A DNA stretch of 64,000 nt from Candidatus Phocaeicola excrementigallinarum (GCA_019120125.1 DWVR01000027.1:45398-109397); one strand, 5' to 3'; counted from the stretch's first letter, positions 35,306 through 44,177 are shown. Numbers and translations: made by a program. The notes: generated from the sequence alone by a model not told the origin.

Positions 35306-35803
35306 ATGAAGAAAATAAGTATCCGTAAGGCTGTGGAACATGATCTGGACAATCTGATGAGAATTTTTGACACAGCCCGTCAGTTTATGGTCCGGAGTGG
35401 AAATCCAAACCAATGGATCAACGGCTATCCGCAGCGTGAACTGATTGCGGGTGAGATAGAGTCCGGGCATTGTTATGTGTGTGAGTTAGAAACGGGGCAG
35501 GTTGTGGCCACTTTCTGTTTCATTCCGGGACCTGATCCTACCTATTCTTATATCGAGGACGGTGACTGGCCGGACAATCGCCCTTATTATGTGATTCATC
35601 GTCTTGCTTCCGACGGGACGTGCAAGGGCATTGCCAAATTGTGTTTTGACTGGTGTTTTTCCCGATATCCTTGCCTGCGTGTGGATACGCATGCTGAAAA
35701 TAAGGTGTTGCAGCATCTTTTGGCCGAAAACGGATTCCGGCGTTGTGGTATCATTTATCTGAAAAACGGTTCTCCGCGTATCGCCTATCAAAAGGAGCGG
35801 TGA
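35306..35803 (+). CDS. GNAT family N-acetyltransferase
   Basis: The 165-aa protein has a GNAT fold: KISIRKAVEHDLDNLMRIFDTAR at the N-terminus, the central strand with acetyl-CoA-binding loop (VIHRLASDGTCKGIAKLCFDWCF, residues about 90-112) and a C-terminal strand pair (RVDTHAENKVLQHLLAENGFRRCGIIYL). It transfers an acetyl group to an unknown substrate. Single gene with its own promoter and a weak terminator after it. Confidence 0.88.
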   Translation: MKKISIRKAVEHDLDNLMRIFDTARQFMVRSGNPNQWINGYPQRELIAGEIESGHCYVCELETGQVVATFCFIPGPDPTYSYIEDGDWPDNRPYYVIHRLASDGTCKGIAKLCFDWCFSRYPCLRVDTHAENKVLQHLLAENGFRRCGIIYLKNGSPRIAYQKER

Positions 35804-35886
35804 CGGATAGGGCCTGACGTGTTCTTTTGTGAAGCCGGAAATTCTGTTTGGACAATCTGTATCTTTAGACTGAGGATAAGGGCTTC

Positions 35887-35914
35887 CCGGAGCTTTTCCG
35901 GTTTTTCTTTTTGT
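35887..35914 (+). terminator. Weak terminator after the GNAT gene
   Basis: CCGG at 35887-35890 and CCGG at 35898-35901 close a short hairpin followed by TTTTTCTTTTTG. The stem is short, so the call rests mainly on the T tract. Confidence 0.4.
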
Positions 35915-36022
35915 CTCCCGTGTTAATCTGTCTTAATACGAAATCATTTTCCTGTGGAAATTTTTTATTGTCTCAATAATTGTTTTTCTTTGCATAAGTT
36001 TCCATTAGAAAATAATTATATT

Positions 36023-38485
36023 ATGAAGTATGTGATAGTAGGAGGAGTGGCCGGCGGGGCTACCGCGGCGGCACGGATCCGTCGGAACACAGAGAAGGCG
36101 GAAATCATCCTGTTTGAGAAGGGTGAATACATTTCTTATGCGAATTGCGGGTTACCTTATTATATAGGTGGTGTGATTAAGGACAGGGAGCGGCTGTTTG
36201 TGCAGACGCCTGAGGCTTTTGCCGTCCGGTTCCGTATTGACGTGCGTACGCGTTCGGAAGTGACAAAAGTGGATGTGGGGAGAAAGCAGGTTACGGTCCG
36301 GACGGCCGATGGAAAAGAATATACGGAGACTTACGACAAGCTTTTGCTTTCTCCGGGTGCCTCTCCTGTGCGTCCGCCTCTTCCGGGTATTGATGGAGAG
36401 GGCATTTTCACGCTCCGCAATGTGAACGACACCGACCGTATCAAGGAATATATGACTCGTCACGCCGTGAGGCGTGCCGTGATTGTGGGAGGCGGATTTA
36501 TCGGACTTGAGATGGCAGAGAATCTCCATCATGCGGGTGTGGAGGTTTCCGTGGTGGAGATGGCCGGTCAGGTGATGGGGCCGATTGACTATTCGATGGC
36601 CGCATTGGTGCATGAGCATCTGTTACAGAAGGGGGTAAGGCTGTACCTGAAACAGGCTGTGGAGTCTTTTGAGCGGAAGGGAAACGATATTCTGGTCAGG
36701 TTCAGGTCCGGAATTACCCTTGACTCCCAAATGGTGCTGTTGTCCATCGGTGTCCGTCCGGAGACGCGTCTCGCGCAGGAGGCCGGACTGAAGATCGGGG
36801 AGGCGCGTGGCATTCATGTCAACGAGTATCTGCAGACTTCCGACGAGTCGGTCTATGCAGTGGGAGACGCGATAGAGTATCCCCATCCGGTTACAGGGAA
36901 GCCGTGGCTGAACTATCTGGCAGGACCGGCCAACCGCCAGGCGCGTATCGTGGCCGACAACATGGTGTACGGGAACAAGGTGAGGTATGAAGGTTCCGTC
37001 GGCACGTCAATCGCCAAGGTGTTCGATCTGACGGTCGCGTCCACGGGAGTTGCGGCAAAGCGTCTGAAGGAGATGGACATTCCTTATCTTTCGGCCACGG
37101 TCCACTCCGCTTCCCATGCGGGATATTATCCCGGCTCCTCGCAGACGGACATCAAGATTGTATTCTCGCCGGTCGACGGCCGGCTTTATGGCGCGCAGAT
37201 TGTGGGTTATGAAGGTGTGGACAAACGCATTGACGAATATGCCGTGGTCATCAAGCATGGCGGTACGGTGTACGATCTGATGGAGTTGGAACATGCTTAT
37301 GCTCCTCCTTTCTCGTCAGCGAAAGATCCGGTGGCCGTATCGGGGTATGTGGCGGGCAACATCTTGTGCGGGAAGATGACACCGCTTTATTGGCGTGAGC
37401 TGAAGGAAGCCGATTTGAAGAAGGTGACCTTGGTGGATGTCCGTACTGCTGATGAGTATGGATTGGGGCATATCGAGGGTGCGGTGAATGTGCCTTTGGA
37501 TGAGATGAGGGAACGTTTGTCCGAGATACCTTCCGATAGGCCTGTGTATTTGTATTGTGGAGTCGGACTGCGTGGTTATCTGGCATCGAATATATTGAGG
37601 CAGAACGGTTTTGCGGATGTGCGTAATCTTGTCGGGGGAATCAGGACCTATAATGCGGCCGTGGCTGAGGTGCCATTGCCGGGAGAGGAGAACCATACCG
37701 GAACCGTAAGCGGTTGCTCTTGCACACCATCTGCTCACGGTGAGTCTGAATCCCGGAAAACCGTATGTGTGGACGCATGCGGACTTCAGTGCCCCGGTCC
37801 GATCCTGAAGCTGAAAAGGGAAATGGAGAACCTGCTTCCCGGGCAACTTTTGAAGATTGTCGCTACGGATGCCGGCTTTCCCCGTGATGCCGAAGCATGG
37901 TGCCGTACGACGGGCCACAGGGTGGTGGATACCTCATCGGGAAACGGAAGATATGAAGTCACGGTAGAGAAAGCCACTCTCTGTGCCGCGGAGGCCGTGC
38001 GTCGGGCACCGGAAGGAAAAGGAAAAACATTTATCCTGTTCAGTGATGACCTTGACAAAACTTTAGCTACTTTTGTGCTGGCAAACGGTGCGGCCGCGAC
38101 TGGCGGGAAAGTCTCTATATTCTTTACCTTCTGGGGACTGAATGCCATCAAGAAAGTGGTGAAGCCAAGTGTCCGTAAGGATGCGTTCGGCAAGATGTTC
38201 GGTTGGATGATGCCTTCCGACTCGCGGAAGCTCGGACTTTCAAAAATGAACATGGGTGGACTCGGAGCGAGGATGATGCGTTATGTGATGAGGCGGAAAG
38301 GGGTGGATTCGTTGGAGTCCCTCCGGCAGCAGGCCATTGACAACGGGGTTGAGTTCATCGCATGCCAGATGTCCATGGACGTAATGGGAGTGCGTAAGGA
38401 AGAACTTCTTGATGATGTGACGGTCGGCGGTGTGGCTTCTTATATGGAGCGTGCCGGAGCCTCGAATGTGAATATGTTTATCTGA
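36023..38485 (+). CDS. CoA-disulfide reductase-like protein fused to rhodanese, TusA and DsrE domains
   Basis: The 820-aa protein has four parts. Residues 1-450 are a FAD/NAD(P)H disulfide reductase (IVGGVAGGATAAARIRRN) with the single active-site Cys42 of CoA-disulfide reductases (SYANCGLPYYIGG). Residues about 465-545 are a rhodanese domain (LVDVRTADEYGLGHIEGAVNVP, active Cys in LYCGVGLRG). Residues about 582-655 are a TusA domain (CVDACGLQCPGPILKLK). Residues about 665-820 are DsrE/DsrF-like. It probably handles persulfide or polysulfide sulfur, passing it between its own cysteines. A MarR gene begins two bases after its stop. Confidence 0.9.
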   Translation: MKYVIVGGVAGGATAAARIRRNTEKAEIILFEKGEYISYANCGLPYYIGGVIKDRERLFVQTPEAFAVRFRIDVRTRSEVTKVDVGRKQVTVRTADGKEYTETYDKLLLSPGASPVRPPLPGIDGEGIFTLRNVNDTDRIKEYMTRHAVRRAVIVGGGFIGLEMAENLHHAGVEVSVVEMAGQVMGPIDYSMAALVHEHLLQKGVRLYLKQAVESFERKGNDILVRFRSGITLDSQMVLLSIGVRPETRLAQEAGLKIGEARGIHVNEYLQTSDESVYAVGDAIEYPHPVTGKPWLNYLAGPANRQARIVADNMVYGNKVRYEGSVGTSIAKVFDLTVASTGVAAKRLKEMDIPYLSATVHSASHAGYYPGSSQTDIKIVFSPVDGRLYGAQIVGYEGVDKRIDEYAVVIKHGGTVYDLMELEHAYAPPFSSAKDPVAVSGYVAGNILCGKMTPLYWRELKEADLKKVTLVDVRTADEYGLGHIEGAVNVPLDEMRERLSEIPSDRPVYLYCGVGLRGYLASNILRQNGFADVRNLVGGIRTYNAAVAEVPLPGEENHTGTVSGCSCTPSAHGESESRKTVCVDACGLQCPGPILKLKREMENLLPGQLLKIVATDAGFPRDAEAWCRTTGHRVVDTSSGNGRYEVTVEKATLCAAEAVRRAPEGKGKTFILFSDDLDKTLATFVLANGAAATGGKVSIFFTFWGLNAIKKVVKPSVRKDAFGKMFGWMMPSDSRKLGLSKMNMGGLGARMMRYVMRRKGVDSLESLRQQAIDNGVEFIACQMSMDVMGVRKEELLDDVTVGGVASYMERAGASNVNMFI

Positions 38486-38486
38486 A

Positions 38487-38879
38487 ATGGAAAAAATAAA
38501 GTGTATTTGTGTGATGAGGGAGCTGTTCAAGGCTCTCTCAGAACTTGAAAACAGTCTGGTGGACATGTATGGCGTTTCTTTGAACGAAGCGATGGTGTTG
38601 TGCAGCATCGGACGTGAGACGGTGGCGGCAAGTACCATTGTGGAGCGTACGGGCATGAAGGCGTCGCATACGTCAAAGGTGATTGGCGGAGCGGAAAGGA
38701 AAGGCCTTCTCACGCGTGAGTTGGGTGAGAAGGACAAGCGGCAGATGTATTTCTCGCTGACGGAGAAAGCCCGCGAGTGTCTTTCCGCCATCAGAAAGGA
38801 CGGGGTGGAGGTGCCTGAGGTGCTTTTGCCGCTGTTCAACAGTTATGAGATGAGTGAAGAATGTGAGAGCCTGTCCTGA
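38487..38879 (+). CDS. MarR-family transcriptional regulator
   Basis: The 130-aa protein is a winged-helix MarR-type regulator: MRELFKALSELENSLVDMYGVSLNEAMVLCSIG, then the recognition helix region STIVERTGMKASHTSKVIGGAERKGLLTR and the wing DKRQMYFSLTEKARE. It starts two bases after the sulfur-fusion gene and probably regulates it, perhaps by sensing a thiol or persulfide. Cysteines near the N-terminus (CICVM) could be redox-active; this is not shown. Confidence 0.88.
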   Translation: MEKIKCICVMRELFKALSELENSLVDMYGVSLNEAMVLCSIGRETVAASTIVERTGMKASHTSKVIGGAERKGLLTRELGEKDKRQMYFSLTEKARECLSAIRKDGVEVPEVLLPLFNSYEMSEECESLS

Positions 38880-38885
38880 GAAGCG

Positions 38886-39473
38886 ATGAAAAAGAAGAAA
38901 GACGAATGGGAAGTGCCCGAAGGGGCGGACAAGGTATTGCTGCATACTTGTTGTGCGCCTTGCTCGTCAGCCATCATCGAATGGCTGATGGCGCATGGCG
39001 TGCGACCGACCGTTTATTATTGCAATCCGAATATTTATCCTGAAGAGGAATATCGTATCCGCAAGGACGAGTGTACCCGTTACGCGCGTTCTCTGGGACT
39101 TGACATCGTGGATGCCGATTATGATCATGAGGCCTGGCGCGGACAGATGGCCGGTCTGGAAAATGAGCCTGAGCGTGGCGGGCGTTGCCTGAAATGTTTC
39201 AGGATACGTCTGCTCGATACGGCCCGTTATGCCCATGAGCATGGCTTCCGTGTGATTACTACGACTCTGGCTTCCTCGCGCTGGAAAAGCCTCGACCAGA
39301 TCAACGAGGCGGGACGTTTTGCCGTATCGGTTTATCCCGATGTCATCTGGTGGGACCAGAACTGGCGCAAGGGAGGGTTGAGCGAGAGGCGTATCGCCAT
39401 CATCAGGGAATATGGTTTCTATAACCAGCAGTATTGTGGCTGCGAGTTCAGCATGCGGAAAACCGGGGAGTGA
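38886..39473 (+). CDS. queH: Epoxyqueuosine reductase QueH
   Basis: The 195-aa protein carries the cysteine pattern of QueH: HTCCAPCSS at about residues 20-28, GGRCLKCFRIR near 97-107 and QYCGCEFSM near the C-terminus. It binds an Fe-S cluster and reduces epoxyqueuosine to queuosine in tRNA. It begins 7 bases after the MarR gene, so it may be read through from the sulfur gene, but no functional link is evident. Confidence 0.92.
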   Translation: MKKKKDEWEVPEGADKVLLHTCCAPCSSAIIEWLMAHGVRPTVYYCNPNIYPEEEYRIRKDECTRYARSLGLDIVDADYDHEAWRGQMAGLENEPERGGRCLKCFRIRLLDTARYAHEHGFRVITTTLASSRWKSLDQINEAGRFAVSVYPDVIWWDQNWRKGGLSERRIAIIREYGFYNQQYCGCEFSMRKTGE

Positions 39474-39479
39474 GCTTCC

Positions 39480-40220
39480 TCATCCGGTTGTGCCGCCATG
39501 CCGGGCCGCGGTCTCGTTGGTTTTCGTTGTGGACTGCATGTCCTCGTGGCTGTCGGTCTGCGCCGCCGCGGCGTTGTTGGATTTCAAAGGGATGGTGTTC
39601 TCCTTGTAGGCGGCGAATCCTTTCACCTTTACCCGTTCTTTCTTCTCTTCCTCGTTGATTTCCTCTGTGCCGAGCTGGTTCATGTTGTCTTTGATGAAGT
39701 TGTGGATGTCGAAAAAGAAGTCGAGCAGCATTTTCAGATGGTCTTCCAGTTCCCCTTCGTTTGGGGAGAAGTAGGTGTGGCAGTGTGAGTGCAGGCCGAT
39801 GGTCTTCCCGTCCTCGTCGGCCATGTATACGGTGGTGACGATAGACTTCACATTGGCCAGGTTGATGATTTCCTTCAGTACCGGGAAGGCCTCGTTGTCG
39901 GCATTGATGCATCCCCACCACGGGTTCCAGATCATGATGAACCTGTTTTCCTCTTCGGCGGCGATGTAGAAGTCGTCACCTTGGTATTTGAAGCAGACCT
40001 GCTCGTCCTCGTTCACTTCCGGCTGGCATCCTATTTTCCTGAGTGTGCCCATCACCAGCTCTTTCGTGCTGACTTCTTCCAGCTCGTCTTTTGTCAGGCG
40101 TTCGATATGTTCCAGCCGTTGGCGGCGTTTCTTCATGTAATGCAGGGCGAACAGCACTGTCGGCCACATTGCGAGGGCGATGACCGCGATCAGAAGAGTG
40201 ATTTCATTGATGTTTGTCAT
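39480..40220 (-). CDS. Membrane-anchored protein of unknown function (YbjN-like core)
   Basis: The 246-aa protein has one N-terminal membrane helix (ITLLIAVIALAMWPTVLFALHYM) followed by a charged segment and a cytoplasmic domain of about 115 residues (VCFKYQGDDFYIAAEEENRFIMIWNP, YFSPNEGELEDHLKMLLDFFFDIHNFI) with the alternating pattern of YbjN/type III secretion chaperone-like folds. The tail after residue 190 is low-complexity and rich in Glu, Lys and Thr. Function is unknown; the fold assignment is tentative. It ends six bases from queH, convergent, with no terminator seen. Confidence 0.6.
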   Translation of the reverse strand: MTNINEITLLIAVIALAMWPTVLFALHYMKKRRQRLEHIERLTKDELEEVSTKELVMGTLRKIGCQPEVNEDEQVCFKYQGDDFYIAAEEENRFIMIWNPWWGCINADNEAFPVLKEIINLANVKSIVTTVYMADEDGKTIGLHSHCHTYFSPNEGELEDHLKMLLDFFFDIHNFIKDNMNQLGTEEINEEEKKERVKVKGFAAYKENTIPLKSNNAAAAQTDSHEDMQSTTKTNETAARHGGTTG

Positions 40221-40384
40221 GGTTCCGGATTTTAAAGGGTGAGACAACGGATGATTTCTACTTTCACCTTAAAGGTAAGAAAAAAATCGTAAACGTAACA
40301 TCTGTTAGCCTTTTTTAATGTGGAAAGATGCAGCAAAAAGGTGGTTTGTTTGTTTTATTGAGTGAAAAGTAAAACTTCAAGACA

Positions 40385-40933
40385 ATGAAAAGGATTCTTA
40401 TTATGATGTTCGCCCTGTCGGTCATGGCAGGGAACATCCAGGCTCAGGAACGGGAGCTGACAAAAGAAGAGAAAAAGGCGATGCAGGAGAAACTGGACAG
40501 TCTGATGTTTGACGAGGCCGTCAAAGCCATCAACGCGAAGGACTTCACGCTGGAAGCCGACCAGGTGGTGTTCAAGTACGGTCAGACCGCATACGTGACA
40601 TCGAACACGAACTTTGTCTCCGTAAACGGAGAGCACGCGGTGGTGCAGGTTGCTTTCAATATTCCTGTGGCCGGCCCGAACGGATTGGGAGGCATTACGG
40701 TGGAAGGAAAAATGTCTTCCTACGAGGTGAAGACGGACAGGAAAGGCAATGTGTATCTGACGATGAACGTGATGGGTACAGGCATTTCCGCGCGTCTGGA
40801 TATCAGTATGGCGAAAGGCACCAACCGTGCCACGGTGAATATATCGCCGAACTTCAATTCAAACCGTCTGACATTAAATGGGGTGGTCCTGCCTTCGCAG
40901 AGAAGCAATGTGTTTAAAGGCAGTTCCCTCTGA
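40385..40933 (+). CDS. DUF4251 domain-containing periplasmic protein
   Basis: The 182-aa protein has a signal peptide (MKRILIMMFALSVMAGNIQA) and the DUF4251 domain (FDEAVKAINAKDFTLEADQVVFKYG, VSVNGEHAVVQVAFN, GGITVEGKMSSYEV, NVMGTGISARLDISM). The family is a beta-rich Bacteroidales domain of unknown role. It is the first of three envelope genes on the same strand. Confidence 0.85.
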   Translation: MKRILIMMFALSVMAGNIQAQERELTKEEKKAMQEKLDSLMFDEAVKAINAKDFTLEADQVVFKYGQTAYVTSNTNFVSVNGEHAVVQVAFNIPVAGPNGLGGITVEGKMSSYEVKTDRKGNVYLTMNVMGTGISARLDISMAKGTNRATVNISPNFNSNRLTLNGVVLPSQRSNVFKGSSL

Positions 40934-40972
40934 TATATTTTCTATTTAATTAAACAGAAAGGAGATGACAGC

Positions 40973-41593
40973 ATGAAAAAACTATTGTTCCTTGCATGTG
41001 CGGCATTGGCGGTGACGGCATGCGAAAAAGATCCCGACATGGGGAATCTGGATGCAAACCTTGCGGTCTATACGGACCATGAAAGCGAGGCTGATTTCGG
41101 AAGCAAACGGACTTATTTCCTTCCCGACAGCATTCTGGAGGCGGGAGGCCATCATGCCGCCTATTGGAATGACGAGAACTCGCAGGCCATTGTCGATAAG
41201 GTGGAGGCGCAGATGAACAGCCGTGGATATACCCGTATACTTGACCCGGAGAAGCGGGAAGAGGCGGATCTGGGTGTGCAGCTTTCGTATGTGGCGAAGA
41301 CCACTCACGTGGTGACCGGCGGATATTTCGGTGGCTGGTGGGATTTCGGCTTCTGGGGTCCGTGGGGCGGATGGTATTATCCGTATCCTGTAAGCTATTC
41401 GTATGACACGAACACACTGGTGATGGAAATGGTGGATTTGTCCGCGGATGGTCGGGAAGGAGATTCCCGGTTGCCGGTAATCTGGTACGCCAGTGCCTCA
41501 GGGTTTGATTTCGGCGGACGTTATAACCAGCAGTTGATGGAACAGGCCGTGGATCAGGCCTTCGGACAGTCACCATATATTAAAGCCAACTAA
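40973..41593 (+). CDS. DUF4136 lipoprotein
   Basis: The 206-aa protein has a lipoprotein signal (MKKLLFLACAALAVTAC, Cys17) and a DUF4136 domain (DFGSKRTYFLPDSILE, IVDKVEAQMNSRGYTRILDPE, EADLGVQLSYVAKTTHV, TLVMEMVDLS). A Trp/Gly/Tyr-rich insert (GGWWDFGFWGPWGGWYYPYP) lies near residue 120. DUF4136 proteins sit in the envelope; function is unknown. The gap to the upstream gene is 39 bases. Confidence 0.85.
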   Translation: MKKLLFLACAALAVTACEKDPDMGNLDANLAVYTDHESEADFGSKRTYFLPDSILEAGGHHAAYWNDENSQAIVDKVEAQMNSRGYTRILDPEKREEADLGVQLSYVAKTTHVVTGGYFGGWWDFGFWGPWGGWYYPYPVSYSYDTNTLVMEMVDLSADGREGDSRLPVIWYASASGFDFGGRYNQQLMEQAVDQAFGQSPYIKAN

Positions 41594-41611
41594 TGAACAG
41601 GAGGAATTTGT

Positions 41612-42244
41612 ATGAAAAACAGCTATAGGATTTTCAAGAAAACACTTTTGGTGTGTGTGATGCTTTTGGGCGTGTCAGTGCATGGTTTTGCACAATGGGA
41701 CATCAGCAAGATGGACCTGAAGGTGGACTGGCAGATGAACGCGCCGTTCTCGACTGACTTTGCCGATAAGATCAGCGGGTGGGGTATGAACTATGAGCTT
41801 ACTTACGGGATCACTCCGCGTTGGGAGGCCGGTGTGTTCGCGGCGTTCCATACCAACCATCAGTATGTGGGACGGCAGACCTTGTATCTTTCACCGACCG
41901 AGGCGCTGACCACCGACCAGCAGCGTTCGGCTTTCCAGGTGCCTTTCGGTGTGACGGCAGCCTTCAATCTTTCCACCGGCAAGTATTGTCGGCCGTATAT
42001 CGGCGCGAAAGCCGGGACAATGTTCGCCCGCAACACGACTTATTATGCGGCGACCGGGGTACAGGACAAGTCCTGGGGATTTTATGTGTCTCCTGAGATC
42101 GGTCTGAAGATTTTCCCGACAGGAAAGCATTGGGGATTCCACGTGGCCGGCTACTACAGTTATGCCACGAACCAGACGCAGACTCTTACCTGTGGCATCG
42201 ACGGGCAGAACAATGCGGGTTTCCGCTTGGGTGTGATATTCTGA
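41612..42244 (+). CDS. Small outer-membrane beta-barrel protein
   Basis: The 210-aa protein has a signal peptide (LLVCVMLLGVSVHGFAQ) and a porin-family-like barrel with eight or so strands (MNYELTYGITPRWEAGVFAAF, FQVPFGVTAAFNL, CRPYIGAKAGTMFA, SWGFYVSPEIGLKIFP, FRLGVIF at the end). Third gene of the envelope trio, 18 bases after the DUF4136 gene. The copy-2 palindrome repeat follows its stop. Confidence 0.8.
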   Translation: MKNSYRIFKKTLLVCVMLLGVSVHGFAQWDISKMDLKVDWQMNAPFSTDFADKISGWGMNYELTYGITPRWEAGVFAAFHTNHQYVGRQTLYLSPTEALTTDQQRSAFQVPFGVTAAFNLSTGKYCRPYIGAKAGTMFARNTTYYAATGVQDKSWGFYVSPEIGLKIFPTGKHWGFHVAGYYSYATNQTQTLTCGIDGQNNAGFRLGVIF

Positions 42245-42273
42245 CATGCTCTACAGGACCTTGTGGAGGGGGT

Positions 42274-42363
42274 AAAAAAACGCCTTGACGTTTTGATCAA
42301 AACGTCAAGGCGTTTTATTTCAAACGTAAGGACGTTTTGGTTGAAACGTCTAGACGTTTTTTT
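42274..42363. repeat. Triple-palindrome dispersed repeat, copy 2
   Basis: AAAACGCCTTGACGTTTT (42277-42294) and its exact complement (42299-42316) surround GATC, so the whole 40-base stretch is a perfect palindrome. It is followed by AAACGTAAGGACGTTTT (42322-42338) and AAACGTCTAGACGTTT (42344-42359). Order and spacing match copy 1 at 14022-14110 to within one base. It lies between a plus-strand barrel gene and the minus-strand tRNA-Glu. Confidence 0.8.
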
Positions 42364-42402
42364 CGACGAAAAAAGGACACTCAACGATGAGCGCCCTTCA
42401 CG

Positions 42403-42474
42403 TAGCCCGTGGGAGAATCGAACTCCCCTTTCAAGAATGAAAATCTTGCGTCCTAACCGATAGACGAACGGGCC
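42403..42474 (-). tRNA. tRNA-Glu (TTC)
   Basis: The minus strand folds as a tRNA with acceptor GGCCCGT/ACGGGCT, anticodon stem CAAGA/TCTTG and loop TTTTCAT (anticodon TTC), and T loop GTTCGAT. The first acceptor pair is G-T. No encoded CCA. Its upstream side is followed by 168 bases to the TrpB-like gene that carry only that gene's terminator. Confidence 0.93.
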
Positions 42475-42554
42475 ATCCTATGCTTGTGATGAGGTGTTTC
42501 TCAATCACGGGTGCAAAGGTACGCATTATTTTTGATTTTGCAAGCCTTTTGCGG

Positions 42555-42614
42555 TAAAAAATCAAAGAAAACATCCCATTCTGTCAGTCCTTGGCGGGCG
42601 GACAAAATGGGATG
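42555..42614 (-). terminator. Terminator of the TrpB-like gene
   Basis: CATCCCATTCTGTC (42572-42585) and GACAAAATGGGATG (42601-42614) pair with one mismatch. On the minus strand the stem is followed by TTTTCTTTGATTTTTT. Confidence 0.75.
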
Positions 42615-42642
42615 GGAAATTAAAAAACTGTCTCTCAGTGCT

Positions 42643-44007
42643 TTATATTTGCGGCACTTCTTTCAGGCTTTTTTCTATTTCTTCTTCCGGAAGGGAATAG
42701 TTCATCAGGTTGCCAGACAGATACTGGTCGTATGCGCTCATGTCAATCAGACCGTGTCCGGAAAGATTGAAGAGGATGACTTTCTCCTCGCCTGTTTCCT
42801 TGCATTTTTTTGCTTCCTGAACCGCGGCCGTGATGGCATGACATGATTCGGGTGCGGGGATGATGCCTTCCGCGCGGGCGAACAGGCATCCGCATTCGAA
42901 GCTTTCCAGCTGTTGGATGTCTACGGCTTCCATCAGCTTGTCCTTCATCAGCTGCGACACGATGACGCCTGCTCCGTGATAGCGCAGACCTCCCGCATGG
43001 ATATTGGCCGGAGTGAAGTTGTGGCCGAGTGTGTACATTGGCAACAAGGGGGTATATCCAGCCTCGTCTCCGTAGTCATATTCGAATTTCCCTCGTGTCA
43101 GCTTCGGACAGGAAGCCGGTTCTGCGGCCACATAGCGGGTCTTTTTCCCTTCAAGGATGGTGTGGCGCATGAACGGGAAGGCGATTCCTCCGAAGTTTGA
43201 TCCGCCTCCGAAGCAGCCGATGATGACATCGGGATATTCTCCGGCCATTTCCATCTGTTTTTCCGCTTCCAGTCCGATGATGGTCTGGTGGAGGGCTACA
43301 TGACTCAGCACCGATCCGAGGGTGTATTTGCAGTTCGGTGTGGTGCGTGCCAGCTCGATGGCTTCCGAGATGGCCGTTCCCAACGATCCCTGATGGTTGG
43401 GGTATTTGGTCAGGATGTCCTTTCCGGCGCGTGTCGACATGGACGGGGAGGGAGTGACCTGCGCGCCGAAAGTCTGCATGATGCTGCGCCGGTAAGGTTT
43501 CTGCTCATAGCTGATTTTCACCTGATACACGGCGGCCTCCAGCCCGAACACCTTGGCTGCGTAGGCCAGGGCGGCGCCCCATTGTCCCGCGCCGGTCTCG
43601 GTAGTGATGTTCGTCACGCCTTCCTGTTTGCAGTAGTAGGCCTGTGCCAGTGCCGAGTTGAGTTTGTGTGAGCCGATCGGGCTGACACTCTCGTTCTTGA
43701 AGTAGATGTGTGCCGGTGTGCCGATGGCTTTTTCCAGTCCGTACGCGCGTACCAGAGGTGTGCTCCGGTAATATTTGTACATGTCGCGCACGGTCTCGGG
43801 GATTTCTATCCATGCGTCCGTCTGGTTGAGTTCCTGATGGCAGAGTTCCTTGGCGAAAATCGGGTACAGGTCCTCGGGGGTCAGCGGTTGTTTGGTGGCC
43901 GGATTCAGCGGCGGCATGGGCTTGTTTTTCATATCGGCCTGAATGTTGTACCAATATTTTGGAATCTCGTCCTCAGGCAGGATGAATCTTTTCTGTTTAT
44001 TGCTCAT
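42643..44007 (-). CDS. TrpB2-type tryptophan synthase beta-like enzyme
   Basis: The 454-aa PLP enzyme has Lys115 in IGSHKLNSAL for the Schiff base, the ETGAGQWGAALAYAA substrate loop, the phosphate-cup GCFGGGSNFGGIAFPF and a C-terminal FNLSGHGLIDM. Its length and the N-terminal extension (LPEDEIPKYWYNIQADMKNKPMPPLNP) mark the TrpB2 subfamily rather than the TrpB1 that partners TrpA. It probably makes tryptophan from indole and serine, or recycles indole. It is single, and divergent from the potassium transporter genes. Confidence 0.9.
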   Translation of the reverse strand: MSNKQKRFILPEDEIPKYWYNIQADMKNKPMPPLNPATKQPLTPEDLYPIFAKELCHQELNQTDAWIEIPETVRDMYKYYRSTPLVRAYGLEKAIGTPAHIYFKNESVSPIGSHKLNSALAQAYYCKQEGVTNITTETGAGQWGAALAYAAKVFGLEAAVYQVKISYEQKPYRRSIMQTFGAQVTPSPSMSTRAGKDILTKYPNHQGSLGTAISEAIELARTTPNCKYTLGSVLSHVALHQTIIGLEAEKQMEMAGEYPDVIIGCFGGGSNFGGIAFPFMRHTILEGKKTRYVAAEPASCPKLTRGKFEYDYGDEAGYTPLLPMYTLGHNFTPANIHAGGLRYHGAGVIVSQLMKDKLMEAVDIQQLESFECGCLFARAEGIIPAPESCHAITAAVQEAKKCKETGEEKVILFNLSGHGLIDMSAYDQYLSGNLMNYSLPEEEIEKSLKEVPQI

Positions 44008-44035
44008 AATTTGCTTTCAATTTATTAGTCCATGC

Positions 44036-44043
44036 CAAAAATA
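44036..44043 (-). promoter_or_regulatory. -7 box (TATTTTTG) of the TrpB-like gene
   Basis: TATTTTTG on the minus strand matches TAnnTTTG and lies 29 bases before the ATG at 44007. Confidence 0.55.
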
Positions 44044-44177
44044 TGCAAATAAATGATATGAAACAACAGATTTTGCTTTTTTCTTTGTTTTTCTGTCATA
44101 AAAGCCGGCTTGTGTTAAAAAAACTATATGAACAGGAGGAAAGGAAAGAGGGAAAAATGTTTTCCAGCAGATATGTG

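Noticed and set aside
38887..39473. QueH taken as a subunit of a disulfide-reductase complex with the sulfur fusion protein
   Set aside because: The cysteine pattern is specific for epoxyqueuosine reductase, and the link is only proximity.
42263..42463. Small protein encoded within the second triple-palindrome repeat
   Set aside because: The frame is a by-product of the palindromes: the same KRLDVF and KTSRRF peptides come from both copies and both strands, and the frame runs into tRNA-Glu.
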